A DNA stretch of 64,000 bases, from the NCBI RefSeq assembly GCF_000006565.2, contig NC_031477.1:946669-1010668 (forward strand), in the 5' to 3' direction. The notes beneath the pieces are model-generated. The model was not told where the DNA came from, made no database searches, and was given only the letters and a program-made list of their open reading frames with translations. Within the stretch, counting starts at the first letter, position 1. Each line of letters opens with the position of its first letter. This document shows positions 34,901 through 46,898 of the stretch, piece by piece. This DNA is from Toxoplasma gondii ME49. Lineage: Eukaryota > Apicomplexa > Conoidasida > Eucoccidiorida > Sarcocystidae. The translations under genes were made by a program, and so were the position numbers.

Positions 34901-35947
34901 TCACTGCCTTACAGTCACCACCCGCCGACGGGTTCCTTGACTTCGATGTCTCAGTTGCATGCAGGTGGGGGTGGTAGCAACGCATGCTGGAAGGGCGCGG
35001 GCTGGCAATGCCATGTAACGCTACTATCCCCACAAGACGATTTGGCAAGTGGTCTCCTCATATGAGAAGGCCACTTACAAAAGCGGATGTCGTTGTTATT
35101 CTGCGACAAGCAAGTGTTTCGGCTTTCTACACTTCCTCTTTTATGCAGCGTACACTGGTTGCCTTGTCTTCCGTCCTGTGTTGTGTGCCTGTCTCCGCGG
35201 GCAACCGTTCGTATGTACCCTGGACCAGCGTGTCGAGTGGTCTTCGCCAGGGAAAGCTTACGGAGCCTATACGGTTCATTGTTTTTGTTTTGTTTTCCTT
35301 TTAGTTTCAGCCGGCGGGAAGACTTTTTGAGGCGGATTTCATTTACAACTTGGACGTGAAGGAAGCCGAAAAGATTAGGATAATTGCCTTTTGGGGATGC
35401 CACAGGGTTCTGGCGTCGAGCGAACGCGGCCGTTTCCGGCAACACCCACCTTTCCGCCCCGTGATTGGACCCGTGTGTTGACTTTCGTGGCCCAGTTTTG
35501 TACTTTTGTTCTGTCTCCGAGAAGTACCACATCCGATTTCGCCGTTTATAGGGTTCTCTATCCTCGCGAACTGTAGGTCAGCCGAGCCCCCTCCGCGTGC
35601 CATACAACCATGCCCTGTCCCGGTTGGCCACTGCCTCTGTTCCCTGTTCAACCACTTCAGGTCTGGCATAATCACTTAAGGAAAAAATCGCTGTAACGAC
35701 ATCTGCGCGATTACTTGCATGCTCAAACGCACTGCAACTCGAAGAAGCGACTGTTTTCGTACTCGTACTCGCAGTCCGACGCCTTTACAGCTGCGCCTTC
35801 AGCGCCGCAGGCAACACATGTGCTGATCTCTTTCGGAAGAGGATGTTCACAGCCACTGGATTCCGACACTCAGTTTAGTTACCGTTCGTTGTTACACCGG
35901 GGAACTCGAAAAGAGGTCGGCGACTGTTTATTGTTTGTTCTTCGACA
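31908..35947. other. Long divergent intergenic span
   Basis: Four kilobases separate the start codons of isocitrate dehydrogenase (-) and the transporter (+). Open frames of up to 242 codons occur (31921-32649 and 34951-35532, both minus), but they show no family likeness and no splice link to a gene. The span presumably holds two promoters and 5' untranslated exons; a non-coding transcript cannot be excluded. Confidence 0.5.
34956..35722. promoter_or_regulatory. Two TGCATGC motifs upstream of the transporter
   Basis: TGCATGC occurs at 34956-34962 and 35716-35722, the second only about 225 bases before the start codon at 35948. This fits the placement of known coccidian ApiAP2-type promoter elements; function here is inferred from position. 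Confidence 0.35.
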
Positions 35948-38900
35948 ATGGGACAGGCAGGGGGCGACTTGTTAAGAGCCGTCCTGACCAGACAGCATGC
36001 TATCGAAGTTGGCGTCGTCCTGCTCTTCTTGGTGGCATACAGTGCCCAGCCGCTACTTGTAGATGTCATCAAGATTAATGGAGGGGCACATCCTAGCACC
36101 TTCTCAGTTCTCATCCCTCACTACTACTCTATGGTTCTTGTGGGCACGTTGCCCACAAAACAGAAGCTTTCGTAAGTCCGATGTTGCAATGCACTCGCCA
36201 AGAAACGAGGGCGTCCAGCGGGTTGGATACATACGGGTGAATGGGGGCAACCCATGCACGCACACTCGCGTACTCAGCTTGAAACAGGGTGAGCTCTCGG
36301 GGACTAGGAACGGTTCCGATCAACGAGAAAAGCGATCTGTCTGATGTCTTGTGTGGGTTATCTGCGATTGTACGCGCTGAACAATTTTTGAGAAAAACAG
36401 TCGCACATTTATTTTGTTCGTTCACTGTTCGCCGCTTTGTTGACAGATTTCGCAGAGGTTTCCTCTCATACGGACGTTGTACGGAGGATATAACAACTTC
36501 TTTGTATCAAACTATATTTGCGCATAAACACTGGTATTAAACATACCGCTTGTCACGTAACACAACTACCTTTTAGCAGCAGTAGAGGCAATAATGCATC
36601 GCGGCCTTTGTCGATACATTACCCGAATTCTTGTGCGGGACTGTACTTTAATCGTAGATTCCAAAAAATGTATCTGGTGATGCCGGACTGTTCATTCTGA
36701 AACTCTACGCCCGTTGTCGTCCACCGTCATTTGCTCACCACTGCCACTGCTGTGTACGACGCGACGAGGAGTCGACTGTCGGCGTACCGGGCTTCCGTTT
36801 ATGTCTGCATAAGGCAGCGCGCCGCCAGAAGAATTTTGAGTCTCGACTGTGCAAGCATGCTTCCAGGCTGTGTGGATGCTATATATTGCCTTCAGAGAAT
36901 GCGATTGGCGAAGGGGAATGATCCTGTCTACTTTGGACATCATCAACCAGTTGCTTAAAAAAGGTGTGTCCACAGCGTTGCGTTCGTGTGGACTCAATGT
37001 CTTCGCTCTCAAGACAACACATTGTTATTAAGAGCTCTGCATGCCAGACGTGAGGACGAACATACAAGAGAGCAGTTCGAGACGCGCCTATCTTCCCAAT
37101 TAGCGCGGAAGTGGCTAAGACCTGTCTCATGCTACCGAAGAGAGACGACTGTCTACGTCTTCCCATGCAGGTGGTCGTTTTTACTGGAGTGGGATATGCG
37201 TTGCGGACGTACTGGATCCTGTGCGTTGATGCATTGGTTGCCCCCCTGTACAGCCACACTTCTCCGTGGTGCCCCGTTGCAAACGCACGAATGGAACTCT
37301 TGCGTATTATTTAACACCTAGTGCGACATTGACAAGACATCCAGAATCAAACTTACAGATACACGGCTACAGTCGTATCCATACAACCGCATGGCCGTGG
37401 TGTTACAGTGCATTTAGGCGGCCCTGTCCAATGTTTTTTCGCTATTTTGCAGCTGGCCTACTGTATTCCGGGGCTGCAGTGTACATCGTTATTGACAGTT
37501 CGTCAATCGTCTGGACGGCGATTTGGTCCATGGTACTTCTTCGCCGAAAACTGAAATTATTCCATTGGGTCGGAGTAAGTACCCCAGAAGAGGTTAAGGA
37601 CGCATGCCTGCGAAGTGTAACTTGCATACAGGTTCTCTGGACTGGCGTGATTCGTCTTTCAGGGTTGAATTCACCGGGGGTGGCGCAAGAAAGTTTGAGC
37701 TGTCAGATACCTCAGATGTCGCTGTGGTCAAGGGTCTGTGCGACTGACATCTTCAGGCTAAGCTGTCGAGTCAACTCTGTTCATGCTGGAAGCCTTCCGT
37801 TGAGTTATTGAAGTTCACATTGTGCCTGGATGAGGCCACGGCACTACATTTGTTAGCACATTACCTAGATATAGTCACGATCAGTGCAGGTCGATCAATT
37901 ACTCTTGGCGTAGTGCCAAATGCCGTTGACGTTCGGGAAACGCACTTACGAACATAAGGGGAGCAGCTCAGCGACCACATCATGACACGATTGAGATATT
38001 CAAGCTAAAAAGTCCTGCGAATGCATATTGACTTCCTGTTACTGTTGGCAACCCTAAACAGCTGTGCTGGATATTGCTGTTGTTTTGATTGTAGCTTTAT
38101 ATGGTGCTGTTGACTGCGCTGTTGTTCGGATTTTACGTCTTGCAGATAGGGCTGATTACACTTGGGATATCTCTGAAGGCGTGTCAGCTGAACTTCACGT
38201 TCCACGACGAAGAGTTTTTGGGCGTTATCCTCACTTTGGTGGCATCGATATTGATGGGCTTGACATTTGTCCTCAATGAGAAATACATGAAGGGTGTCAA
38301 GAAAATTGAAGGCCCGAACCTTGTCTGCATGATGGGGTAGGTCTGGATTTAAACATGACTGTCGCGAAGCTGTTGAGCGGGTCGTACGTCGCGCCTTTCA
38401 GTTTTCTAGAGCGAGCTGTTCGACTAGCTTCGTTGTTCAGTCACTGCACCTGTACCAATAGGCCGGTGGAGATTAGTGTTTCGCGCGTCGCCGGAATTAC
38501 CGGGTGACACGTGCCCTTCCGCTTCTTCCGTGCTACCTGCCTACCACGCAAGGCTGCGAGATGTGCGATTCTGCGCTTCGTCGCCACGTACAAGCACACT
38601 GTATTTCAGGGTTATTCGATAGTTGCTACTGTCTGTTATGAGCGGTGACGGAAAGATAGAAGCGAACCGACAGTGTAATGCATTGGGGGTGTCAGGTAGC
38701 ACATTATCTCGCATGCAGTGCTGATGGCGTTCCATCGTCTGCCGACCATCCTGGCGTCGTGTTGCAGGGTGTGCTGCGCCGTACCGATCACGCTGTGGAC
38801 CCTTTTTTGGACAGTTCCGCGGTTTAGTGAACTCGTGATTGACCCAGTTCGCGAGCATAACGGCTCCTTCAAGGTATGCTCAGTCCAGACCTTGCACTTG

Positions 38901-40414
38901 TTTGGATTGAATACTTTCGTATCAGCTAAAACGGCACGCGAGAGCAGGTGAAAGAGTCTAGCGGACTTTAGCAGTAGCGCTGCTTCGGCGCTGAATCCCA
39001 AGCCTTGGCGTACATACACGGAATGTTCCTAAAGAGTTTCGTCATGCAAACCAAGCAGTCGTGCGTCGATGGGATGAACAACGTAAATAGTTGCAACACT
39101 GATGTTGTCCGCCCTGCCAGTCAGGTCATCTCTGTTTCATTTGTGAGTTGACACTCACGTCGAAGATCTATGCGCCAGGACGGGTTTTGTGAGAAGGGGT
39201 GGACAGTATTGCTATTTTCGTCGCTTGCATACGAGAGCCACGCGGTAGTAACTCCACAGAGAAGTCTTGGGCTGCAGGTAGCGTCGATGCTGACTGACTG
39301 GTCCTGTGCATTGCAGACGGTTGCTTGTTGCTTTTTCTGGCTGTTCGCTTCATGCTGGTTGCATTCCGGCACTCTTTGGTTTCTTATGGCCAACTACGGG
39401 GCCGTCTCGACCGGCATACTTAAGGTAAGAATGATTTAGCGTGCAGCCCCAGTTTGCCGGGAGGCCGAAGCACAGGTGGGATTGTGAGGGCCGAACGGTT
39501 GACTAATTCTGCTGTCCAAGTTCCTCGGTAACACAGCTTGTTTAACATATTGTGGAGGAAGATGTCTGCGCTTCATCTGGAACTTGCAGCCCGCTGGAAG
39601 CTTCGGGGCTGCAGCCTTAGTGTCAGTTTTCACTTGCAGTTCATTTGAAGGAAGAAAGGAATTGCGCCGAACTCACAGTGATGCACTCAGGTTTCATTGT
39701 AGCACTCAACTGAAGATTTCCGAGTTGAAAGTCATGCAGGTTGACAGTAAGTGAATCTCATTTTAAGTATAGAGTGGTCCGGTTGTTTTCTGATCTTGAA
39801 CTCTGCTTTCAGGGAGTAAAGGTCGCCCTTGTTTTCCTTTTCTCTCACGTGCTCTTTTGTGACATCCAACCACATCAATGCCTAAATGTCTGGACCGGAA
39901 CTTCGGCGTTAATCGTAAGCTACAGAACAGCGTCAACGCCAGGTCCTCATGCGTACATTTATAGGGGGTCCTGGGTCTGTCGTAGCGTCGAGGTCTTCGG
40001 TGCGATAACAAAGACGGCCGCTTGTAAGGGGTGGTCAATTCGAGCTAGTGGGATAATTATAGTATTTTAGAAGTGCACTGCCTTCACATGTTCAGCCTGT
40101 CGTTTGGGGTTTGATTATTCGCGTTGTCAGCCGATTAGTGTTACATGGGTAGACGAGACGCTGATGGTTTATACGGAAAGCTTTGTGTGTGTTGAATTTG
40201 CTCGCAGTGCGTTACTGGCGTCATTCTCTACTCCTTTGCGAAGATCCAGTGGTCTGGGAAGTCCGAAGATAAGCCAACTCCTGACGTGGCCTCTGAGGCA
40301 TCTCCGACGTCAATTGTCAGTGTACTTGCACATCGAAGTAGTCCTTCAGGGCGGGAGATTGTAGAATGTCACTGTTCAGGATGCTCCGCCAGCAGGGTGT
40401 GTGCTGGACCATGA
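35948..40414 (+). CDS. Drug/metabolite transporter (EamA/SLC35-type) superfamily protein
   Basis: Nine exons: 35948-36171, 36896-36963, 37453-37574, 38146-38336, 38768-38873, 39278-39424, 39813-39914, 40096-40137, 40208-40414. About ten hydrophobic segments can be counted, including VGVVLLFLVAYSAQPLLVDV, LLYSGAAVYIVIDSSSIVW, FLGVILTLVASILMGLTFVL and VALVFLFSHVLFC. The pattern is that of the drug/metabolite transporter superfamily: segments 3-4 (SSSIVWTAIWSMVLLRRKL) match the usual 'S..V..T..FS...L.+KL' repeat motif, and a related half-repeat (YGAVSTGILKGVKVALVFL) follows. The substrate cannot be predicted. Exon 6 has a second in-phase acceptor (start at 39317). The donor of exon 8 is uncertain (after 40122 or 40137). 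The C-terminal tail after LYSFAKIQW is hydrophilic and probably cytosolic. Confidence 0.82.
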
Positions 40415-42424
40415 CAGCGCCGTGTTCAGAAAAACACCTGTAGGTGAAATGTTGAAACAACGGCAAGCAATTCTTTGTATGAAAACCAAACGAGGATGTT
40501 GGCATAAATAGGCGTCTGTGAGACGCTCTGCGCCACTAGAGCGTGGACGTTCGCATACATTCGACTGTCCTGAAGAACATTTAACGCCGGCACACAGGCG
40601 GTGCGCGTTAGGAGGATACGGTTGTGTGGACAGGGCGTGCTGGGTTCAAACTCGTGTACGTGGGTCTACGCTTACGCTTGACAGTGAGGCATGATTTTAC
40701 CTAGCCGAAACGCGCCCCCCTAAATTCCAAGCACTCACCTTTATGAGTTTATTGAAAACAAAGTTTTTAGCTCTCAGAGCTGTCACGCCCAGTTTACACA
40801 AGTGTTCTTGAACGCAGTACACACTGTGTCATGACTTCATTGTCCGAAAGGCAAGACACCTTTAAAATATTTTCTGCTTTGTTCCATTGTCTATCTGATA
40901 TTTGCTTGTCTTGACTCTGTTTATGCAGGAAGATGGGGAGGAAAAGAAGAAGGTGGAGCGGCAATAATTGTACGTTAGTGTGGCCACACTTCTGTTTTGC
41001 CACCGATAAAGAATGCAACGGAATCTTTATTTGCATGAACGGGATAAATGTCTGCAAGGCAGTCCAGGTGACGAGCAAAATGTTGTATATATAACTTTTT
41101 GTTTTTGCTTTTTGTAAACAATAACTTGATCTAATGCAGGTTCTCCATTGAGGACTCCATGTCGACTGCATTTTCTGTCGCGTGTGGTGTACCTCCTTGA
41201 GCTCGTGTCTCTGAATCGTTCACCACTACGCATTGCATTTGAGCGAGTTTTGGGGATGCGTGGTTTAGCGAACCAGATTGTGCATTACTTAACAAACGGG
41301 ATTGTGCTCTCATATTCAGCCACAGTTGGTTGAGGATAACACAGGAAAAGCCACTTCCAGGTGCAGGGTTGTCTCCACTGTAGAGGGGCATCAACTACTA
41401 GCGGGCACTGACCGCGGACCGGTGGCTGTGAGGTTTTCTTAAGTAAAATACCTTAGAAAACTATTGAACCGCAGTGGCTCGTTCGTTTGGAAACATGTGT
41501 TCGTTGCTGTGCCGTAGTGGCGGGAAACCGTGTACAGTTAACGGAAGTTGGAGCACACCCCTGATAACAGACCTGCTTAAAGCCTACGGGGAAGCTCTCT
41601 GTGGAACCATTAGCAAAGACTACAAACAACAGGAAAACATACCTCCCTCAGTTTTACCACGCACCATCCGGCTAGAGCCGGAACCAGGTATAGGGAATTC
41701 AATTGTATGCATGCCAAGTCAGTCTGTGTTCTAGCATTTCAAACACTTCGGCTGTACCATGGTGTCTGACGACGCCGGCGCCGCTGTTTTGCTGTCGAAA
41801 ATAAACCAAGTCCACGTGGAACATCCTTCGTACGGCAAGATCAACAGCTTGCGGATGTCCATAGCGTCGGTTCCCCCTGTTATACGTGAGTGCATAGACG
41901 AAAAAAAACGGCGCGAAGATGCATACATTGTCTGAACACTCGTTAGTTGATGTGCACACCTCGGCAGTAGGTTGCAGCGACAGTTAAATGGCTGCTCTTC
42001 GGGTGTGTCTATTTTTACGAGGACTGGCACTCCCTTGGTATCTGCTGAAATTTGCACTTCCTTAAGAAGAGGATGTTGGAGTGCGTCGTGTGTCTTTCCT
42101 AACGAACAGTGTACAGCGGAGGAGGAAAAAGACCCCACGCAGCAACAAACTATGTGTGTCCCGCTGATGCCCTTCTTGGACGTGGTGCTTGACAAAAAGA
42201 TGCAAGGCGTGACAGCTAGCACAGGTCAAAATGACATAGATAAGGTATGGCAGTTGTGAATGCGAGCTCTACAAACTCTCCACTTTCATTAGTCGCGGCA
42301 GAATGAACTGGTTTGACCCCCCTCGCGGTGGTGTATTTCCTGAACGAATTCGGCTTCTCATAAGTATATATATATATATATATATAAAATAGAATGTACC
42401 AAAATACAACAGTTTTCACAGAAT
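40415..42424. other. Convergent intergenic span
   Basis: Between the stop codons of the transporter (+) and the RRM gene (-). It is relatively AT-rich and contains a TA microsatellite near the RRM gene stop. Frames at 41474 (+) and 41731-42222 (-) lack any supporting feature. Confidence 0.55.
42365..42386. repeat. TA dinucleotide microsatellite
   Basis: Eleven TA units lie about 40 bases beyond the RRM gene stop codon, probably in its 3' untranslated or flanking region. Length polymorphism is likely. Confidence 0.9.
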
Positions 42425-45320
42425 TTAAAGGGGTAGAGTTCCGGAGTACGCTGTACCGTACAGTATTTCGTGGTCCTCCTCGTGCATCCTCGCATTTGCT
42501 TTCTGCTTTGCCGCGACCAGTCTTTCGTGGTCGCTTTTAATCACTGCCTCGCATCCTTCAATCTCGTCTACGAGTTCCATGAAGCCGTCATCTTCACTGG
42601 GACCTCGGAGTTTCAAAGTGCAGGAGAAAGAAGGGTTATTACTGACGAACGTGTGTCGTTCTAGTGTGCCCCGGGTGAGAATAGCCTTATCCGCCATCAT
42701 CGGCGCAGGCAGGAGGTCCGCAGGGACCATGACTGGATCCACGTCATGAAAGAGGCCACCCGACAACTCAGCGTCCGACGCAGCGATTAACCCTTTCCTT
42801 TTGGCGTGCTCGCGTTCTCTCTTCTCAGTGTCTTTTTGGGTGGCAGTGCTCGCCTGTGACAGCGGATATGAAATAAAACGGCCGTTTACCAGAAGCCCTG
42901 GAACCAGAGCAGCAGCACCACATGCTCCGGAGGCAGCATTCGGCACGTATCGTAGAGAATCAGGCTGCCAGGAGATGTCGCCAACCAGAGAAGTATTGTA
43001 GGTGTGGTGGGCATCCACGGAGAGCGCTGCTTCTCCCCAACCCAGGTTCGCCTCGACATAGTTGTTGGCACCGCTATTATTCCAGCCACATGATCCACCA
43101 AGCCCTACACAGCTTGTGTCAAAGCTGGAGGCTGCACAGCTAGTGGTCTCATTAGCATTCAAACTCATATTCGTAGCCGTCTGCGGCCAGTAGTAGACGC
43201 AGTCACTTGCTGGTGCCTCACAACCAGTTCCACCGTTCTCAAGTGGCTGACAATCCGCATGGTCCAAGCCTACTCGATTCGCACCAATGAAACACCCGCT
43301 GAGGTATGTTACTGCATTCTCCGCTGCTTGCTGTTCCGCAAAAGTCACATACGCTTTACCTCCTGGCACGGTTTTGGTCTGAATGATCTCACCGAAGTGG
43401 GACAAATGCCGTTCAACTTCTTCCTCAGTGCAAACCGGATCCAGACCTCTAACCACAACCTTCGCTGTTGCGCCTCCTGCCAGGACACCACGTTTTCTCT
43501 TTGTTGGCACAAAACCACCGCAATAGTCTTGAGCGATTTTCTGTGCCTGGTAGGCAGTGGCAGCATATAGTTTCGCCATTGCAGACTGAACTGAAGGGTC
43601 GTGAAATGTACCTTGGGCTGATGATGCTCTACTGTTGTTTGACCTGTTTACACGGATTCGGCGACCTCGGCAGATGGCACCATTCATTTCTGCCAGCGCG
43701 CGATCTGCTTCGTCGGGGTCGCGAAAGTGCACAAACCCGAATCCACGGCCAGTGCCTGACAGAGACCGAGACCAGGAATCCCAAGCAACAAAAATTATAT
43801 CATTCGGACTCACAGCGAGATGCTCACAACTCAAGCCTCCTTTGGTGGCGGATTTTTTTTGCAAGTAAGAGTCACTTTCAGTTGAACCAAAATGATCTTG
43901 TTGCCGTATCACTCGGTGCCTCGCAAGCAAAGATGCCGCATCTTAGAAAACCCCGAGCGTGTCGTGCTGACTAATCACCCAGACAGCGATTGGACAGCCT
44001 GGAGCTGTAGAGCTGTCACTTTTTGTCTCGACCAGAGGCCGCGACCCTATCAGTTGTTTCAGTCTGCTAAACGAGAGTCCTTAGGCTGCCGTCGACGCTG
44101 CAGTCACGCTCTGACGGACGGCGAATGCTTCACAATCTATGACGGCTGCACCCTAACCTGTGTTGGGATCCGTAATAAGCTTCACAAAGCAAACGGTATT
44201 GTAATGCTGATCGAAGAGTTCCTCGATTTCTTCGCGGCTGGTTGCAGGATCTAAGCTGCCAATCCAGATAGACGTGCTGTCCGGCGGTGGACTCCCTTGA
44301 GACTGGCGACAAGAGCTGTCGCTGATGCGCCTTCCTACAATGATGCACACACCAAAGGGGACAGGCAGCGCAATTAATGTCACGATGTGCATGCTATGAC
44401 AACACTTCCTTGTTGCCAGGTCGGGTAGCACATGCACCTCGAACAGGGTCGAACTATCCCATACGCCAGGAGCAAAAACAAAGTTCGCATACACTCAAGA
44501 AAAAAGAGACAAAGCGCTTTACATTGACCACGTTTGTAGTACCTTCAGACTTCACTGCACCCAGGTAATAGAAATATGTATTCTGTCGTACAGGTGAACC
44601 ATCGCCCGTCTATTTATTGTGCCTTACCACGAATGGTTCGCACAGAACCTACAAGACCAATGGCAGTAATCTTACAGACTCCTTTCAGATACAGTGAACG
44701 TGTCGCACATATGCAAGTACCAACTATGTTTGTTTGTGCGTCCAATAGACATTCATCTGTAAGGCGTTCGTAGTACCCGCTGCATTGGAAGACCTGGACG
44801 CAGTCTCCCCCGAGTTGCGGCTGAGCTCTGGAGGTCTTGAGAAGGTTGCTCTCGTCTCAGGCTTTTCTGTTAGGTTGAAGTTTGCCCAGTTCAACTTGTA
44901 CTTATGGCATCGGCCAGGGACAAATCGACCATTCATATGCTCTAAAATGTAACTCGCATGCTTCTCCGTAGCGAATTCAACAAACCCGAACGACGGCAGT
45001 CGTGTTATCCTGTCTCTGCAGACTCGAACGTGTGTAATAAACGCATTGAATTCGAGAAACATGTCGTTCCGGACATAGGCTTCGTCAACCGGTAGCTCAG
45101 CGCGGTCAAGGTCCCCCATCCACAACGTTCTTCGTTCCTTAGGTCTGCCAGTACTGCTAGACCGTGTAGTATCGCCAGGTGCGATAACATCGTCAGCTGG
45201 ACTGTTCTCATCGGGTCGCGGAATGCCACCATGACGGATAGGGAAGGAGGAGAACGCCTCAGCTGCAAATCGGGATGCAAACGTGCCGCAGTACCCGTAC
45301 GACAGCGCTGAGACAGCCAT
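42425..45320 (-). CDS. Three-RRM RNA-binding protein, RBP45/Nam8/TIA1-like
   Basis: Three exons, transcribed from 45320: 44777-45320, 44158-44334, 42425-43755; phases agree and give 683 residues. RRM1 has RNP2 TLWMGDLD and RNP1 SFGFVEFA; RRM2 is split by an intron, with RNP2 IWIGSLD and RNP1 GRGFGFVHF; RRM3 has VVVRGLD and KAYVTFA. The 'LWMGDL...KLNWANF' signature of RRM1 and the order of three RRMs match plant RBP45/47, yeast Nam8/Ngr1 and animal TIA1, proteins that bind U-rich RNA in splicing (U1 snRNP context) or stress granules. SECp43/TRNAU1AP shares RRM1 features but usually has fewer RRMs. The last ~300 residues are Asn/Gly/Ala-rich with a basic patch (KREREHAKRKG). Which process it serves here cannot be told from sequence. 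Confidence 0.9.
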
Positions 45321-46059
45321 ATCGATCGGAGAACACTGAGGTACTGATGAGTCGGAGCCAATCAGAAACTCTGGAAATGTGTTACGGTTTAAAGCAAGTC
45401 CATCGGAGGTGAATGTTCTTTCCCACGTGTTTAGGGCCTCAGTGGCGATGTCGCATTGTGGCGTGGGTACTCAGTGCAGCAGTAAGAGACCCGGCAACTG
45501 CACACTTGTTACGGTGAATTTCAATTTGCAATTGAACAAAGATAAGAGAGATGAAATGACATATGCATAAAGCAGACATGAACGGACACAACACGCATGT
45601 TCACACCAACGGGGTCTTGAAGCAACCCATGTTGTCTTGAACACAGGTGCCACAACTCAGGGACACACGAACAAAAACAGTGCACGTCCCCGTCTTTGTT
45701 CATAACACAATTTTTCATGCCACCAAACCGCAGCCGACTCCTGTGCGGATAAAATACTGAATCACGTATACACACACACTGACACGTGTAAGTGTTTTAA
45801 CAAGTTGCGGCAGAGTGGTACAACACAGTCTTGTTGTGCGAAAACGAAGTGACAGGGCGAAAACGCAGGATGTCAAGTGTCACGTCAACCGAAGACGCTG
45901 GACGTAAAAGTTCAAATCCATGAAAAATTTGCATCAGCGCAACTACAACACGTAGCCACAAGCTGAAGGCACCAGGGAAAACAGGCGAAACGGCAACGGC
46001 AGGAACATCCCATCCACCGCGTCGCGCGTGCTCATAGCAGACTTGAAGGGTGTTTAAAA

Positions 46060-46066
46060 TGCATGC
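46060..46066. promoter_or_regulatory. TGCATGC motif upstream of the RRM gene
   Basis: The palindromic core sits in the longer palindrome ATGCATGCAT about 740 bases before the RRM gene start codon. It matches the known coccidian ApiAP2-type element; activity is inferred. Confidence 0.3.
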
Positions 46067-46337
46067 ATCGCTTTTTTTAAGATGAAGTCCCCATACGAGG
46101 ACAACAGCAGTACGCGCCTTGAGTTCTGCGTCCCCGTTTTGCCGATTGGGGCCCAGCCTCGTCAGGCTATAATGCAACAGGTGCATGAGTTACAGTACCA
46201 GTTCACAGTCTGTTGTTCCCTAGCAATAGGTGGCAATTGGGTCGGCGAGGGATACATGACCACATGGATTCTTTCTGGGACATGAACAAGACGATAGCTA
46301 GCACATCTCAAAACACTTGCAGCCTCAACAAATCTAT

Positions 46338-46431
46338 GCAGCTAAAACGTTCAAAAGGTTTTTCTTCGGAACAAAAATGGGCAACTAAAACGTTCTCTTC
46401 CCGGAACAAAACTGGGCAACTAAAACGTTCT
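46338..46431. repeat. Short tandem repeat, 35-base period
   Basis: Two copies of a unit starting GGAACAAAA and containing GCAACTAAAACGTTCT begin at 46368 and 46403. A third, partial copy of the CTAAAACGTTC core is at 46338-46352. The array lies between the RRM and LeuRS genes and codes for nothing visible. Confidence 0.75.
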
Positions 46432-46898
46432 AACTCTTCTACGCGGAGCCTCTTCAGGTGTAGATGCTACCACCAGCCTTCTATGTCCGTGCGTTAGTGT
46501 GCTCGGCAGGTCTGGATTTGCCTAGTCTCTCGACTCTAGCTCCTTCAGCGTAACTCTTGTTACAGGCAACATATGGGGCGATTCTTCCCGAAGCGAGTAT
46601 TATAGAACATCAGAGCGGGGGGATCAACGGGCGTTTCACACCCCCCTGGCAGACAAAGACGAATTCCTTGGGTGTGGCATTTCGTTTAAGCTGGTAACAG
46701 GCGCGTAACAAGTGTGATAAAAAGTTTACCTTGTGCTTCCATCGTATAGTAGACCAGTTCTCACACCGCTGCGAACCAGCAGCCTATGACAATCTTGCAT
46801 TTGAGGCGCATCGTAATTACCAGACAGAGAGCTTCATTGCTTCTGCCTTCCATGCATCGGCCCATGTAGTATTGGAGACGCATCAGGTCCAAAGCAAC

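Larger units (their letters stand above)
45321..46898. other. Intergenic span between two minus-strand genes
   Basis: Upstream region of the RRM gene and downstream region of LeuRS. It holds a TGCATGC motif and a short 35-base tandem repeat, both listed separately. No coding exon is seen. Confidence 0.55.

Noticed and set aside
34951..35532. Minus-strand 193-codon frame
   Set aside because: No recognisable domain, no supporting splice sites, and it lies in the promoter region of the transporter.
41731..42222. Minus-strand 163-codon frame downstream of the RRM gene
   Set aside because: It lies in a convergent 3' region and lacks domain or splice support.
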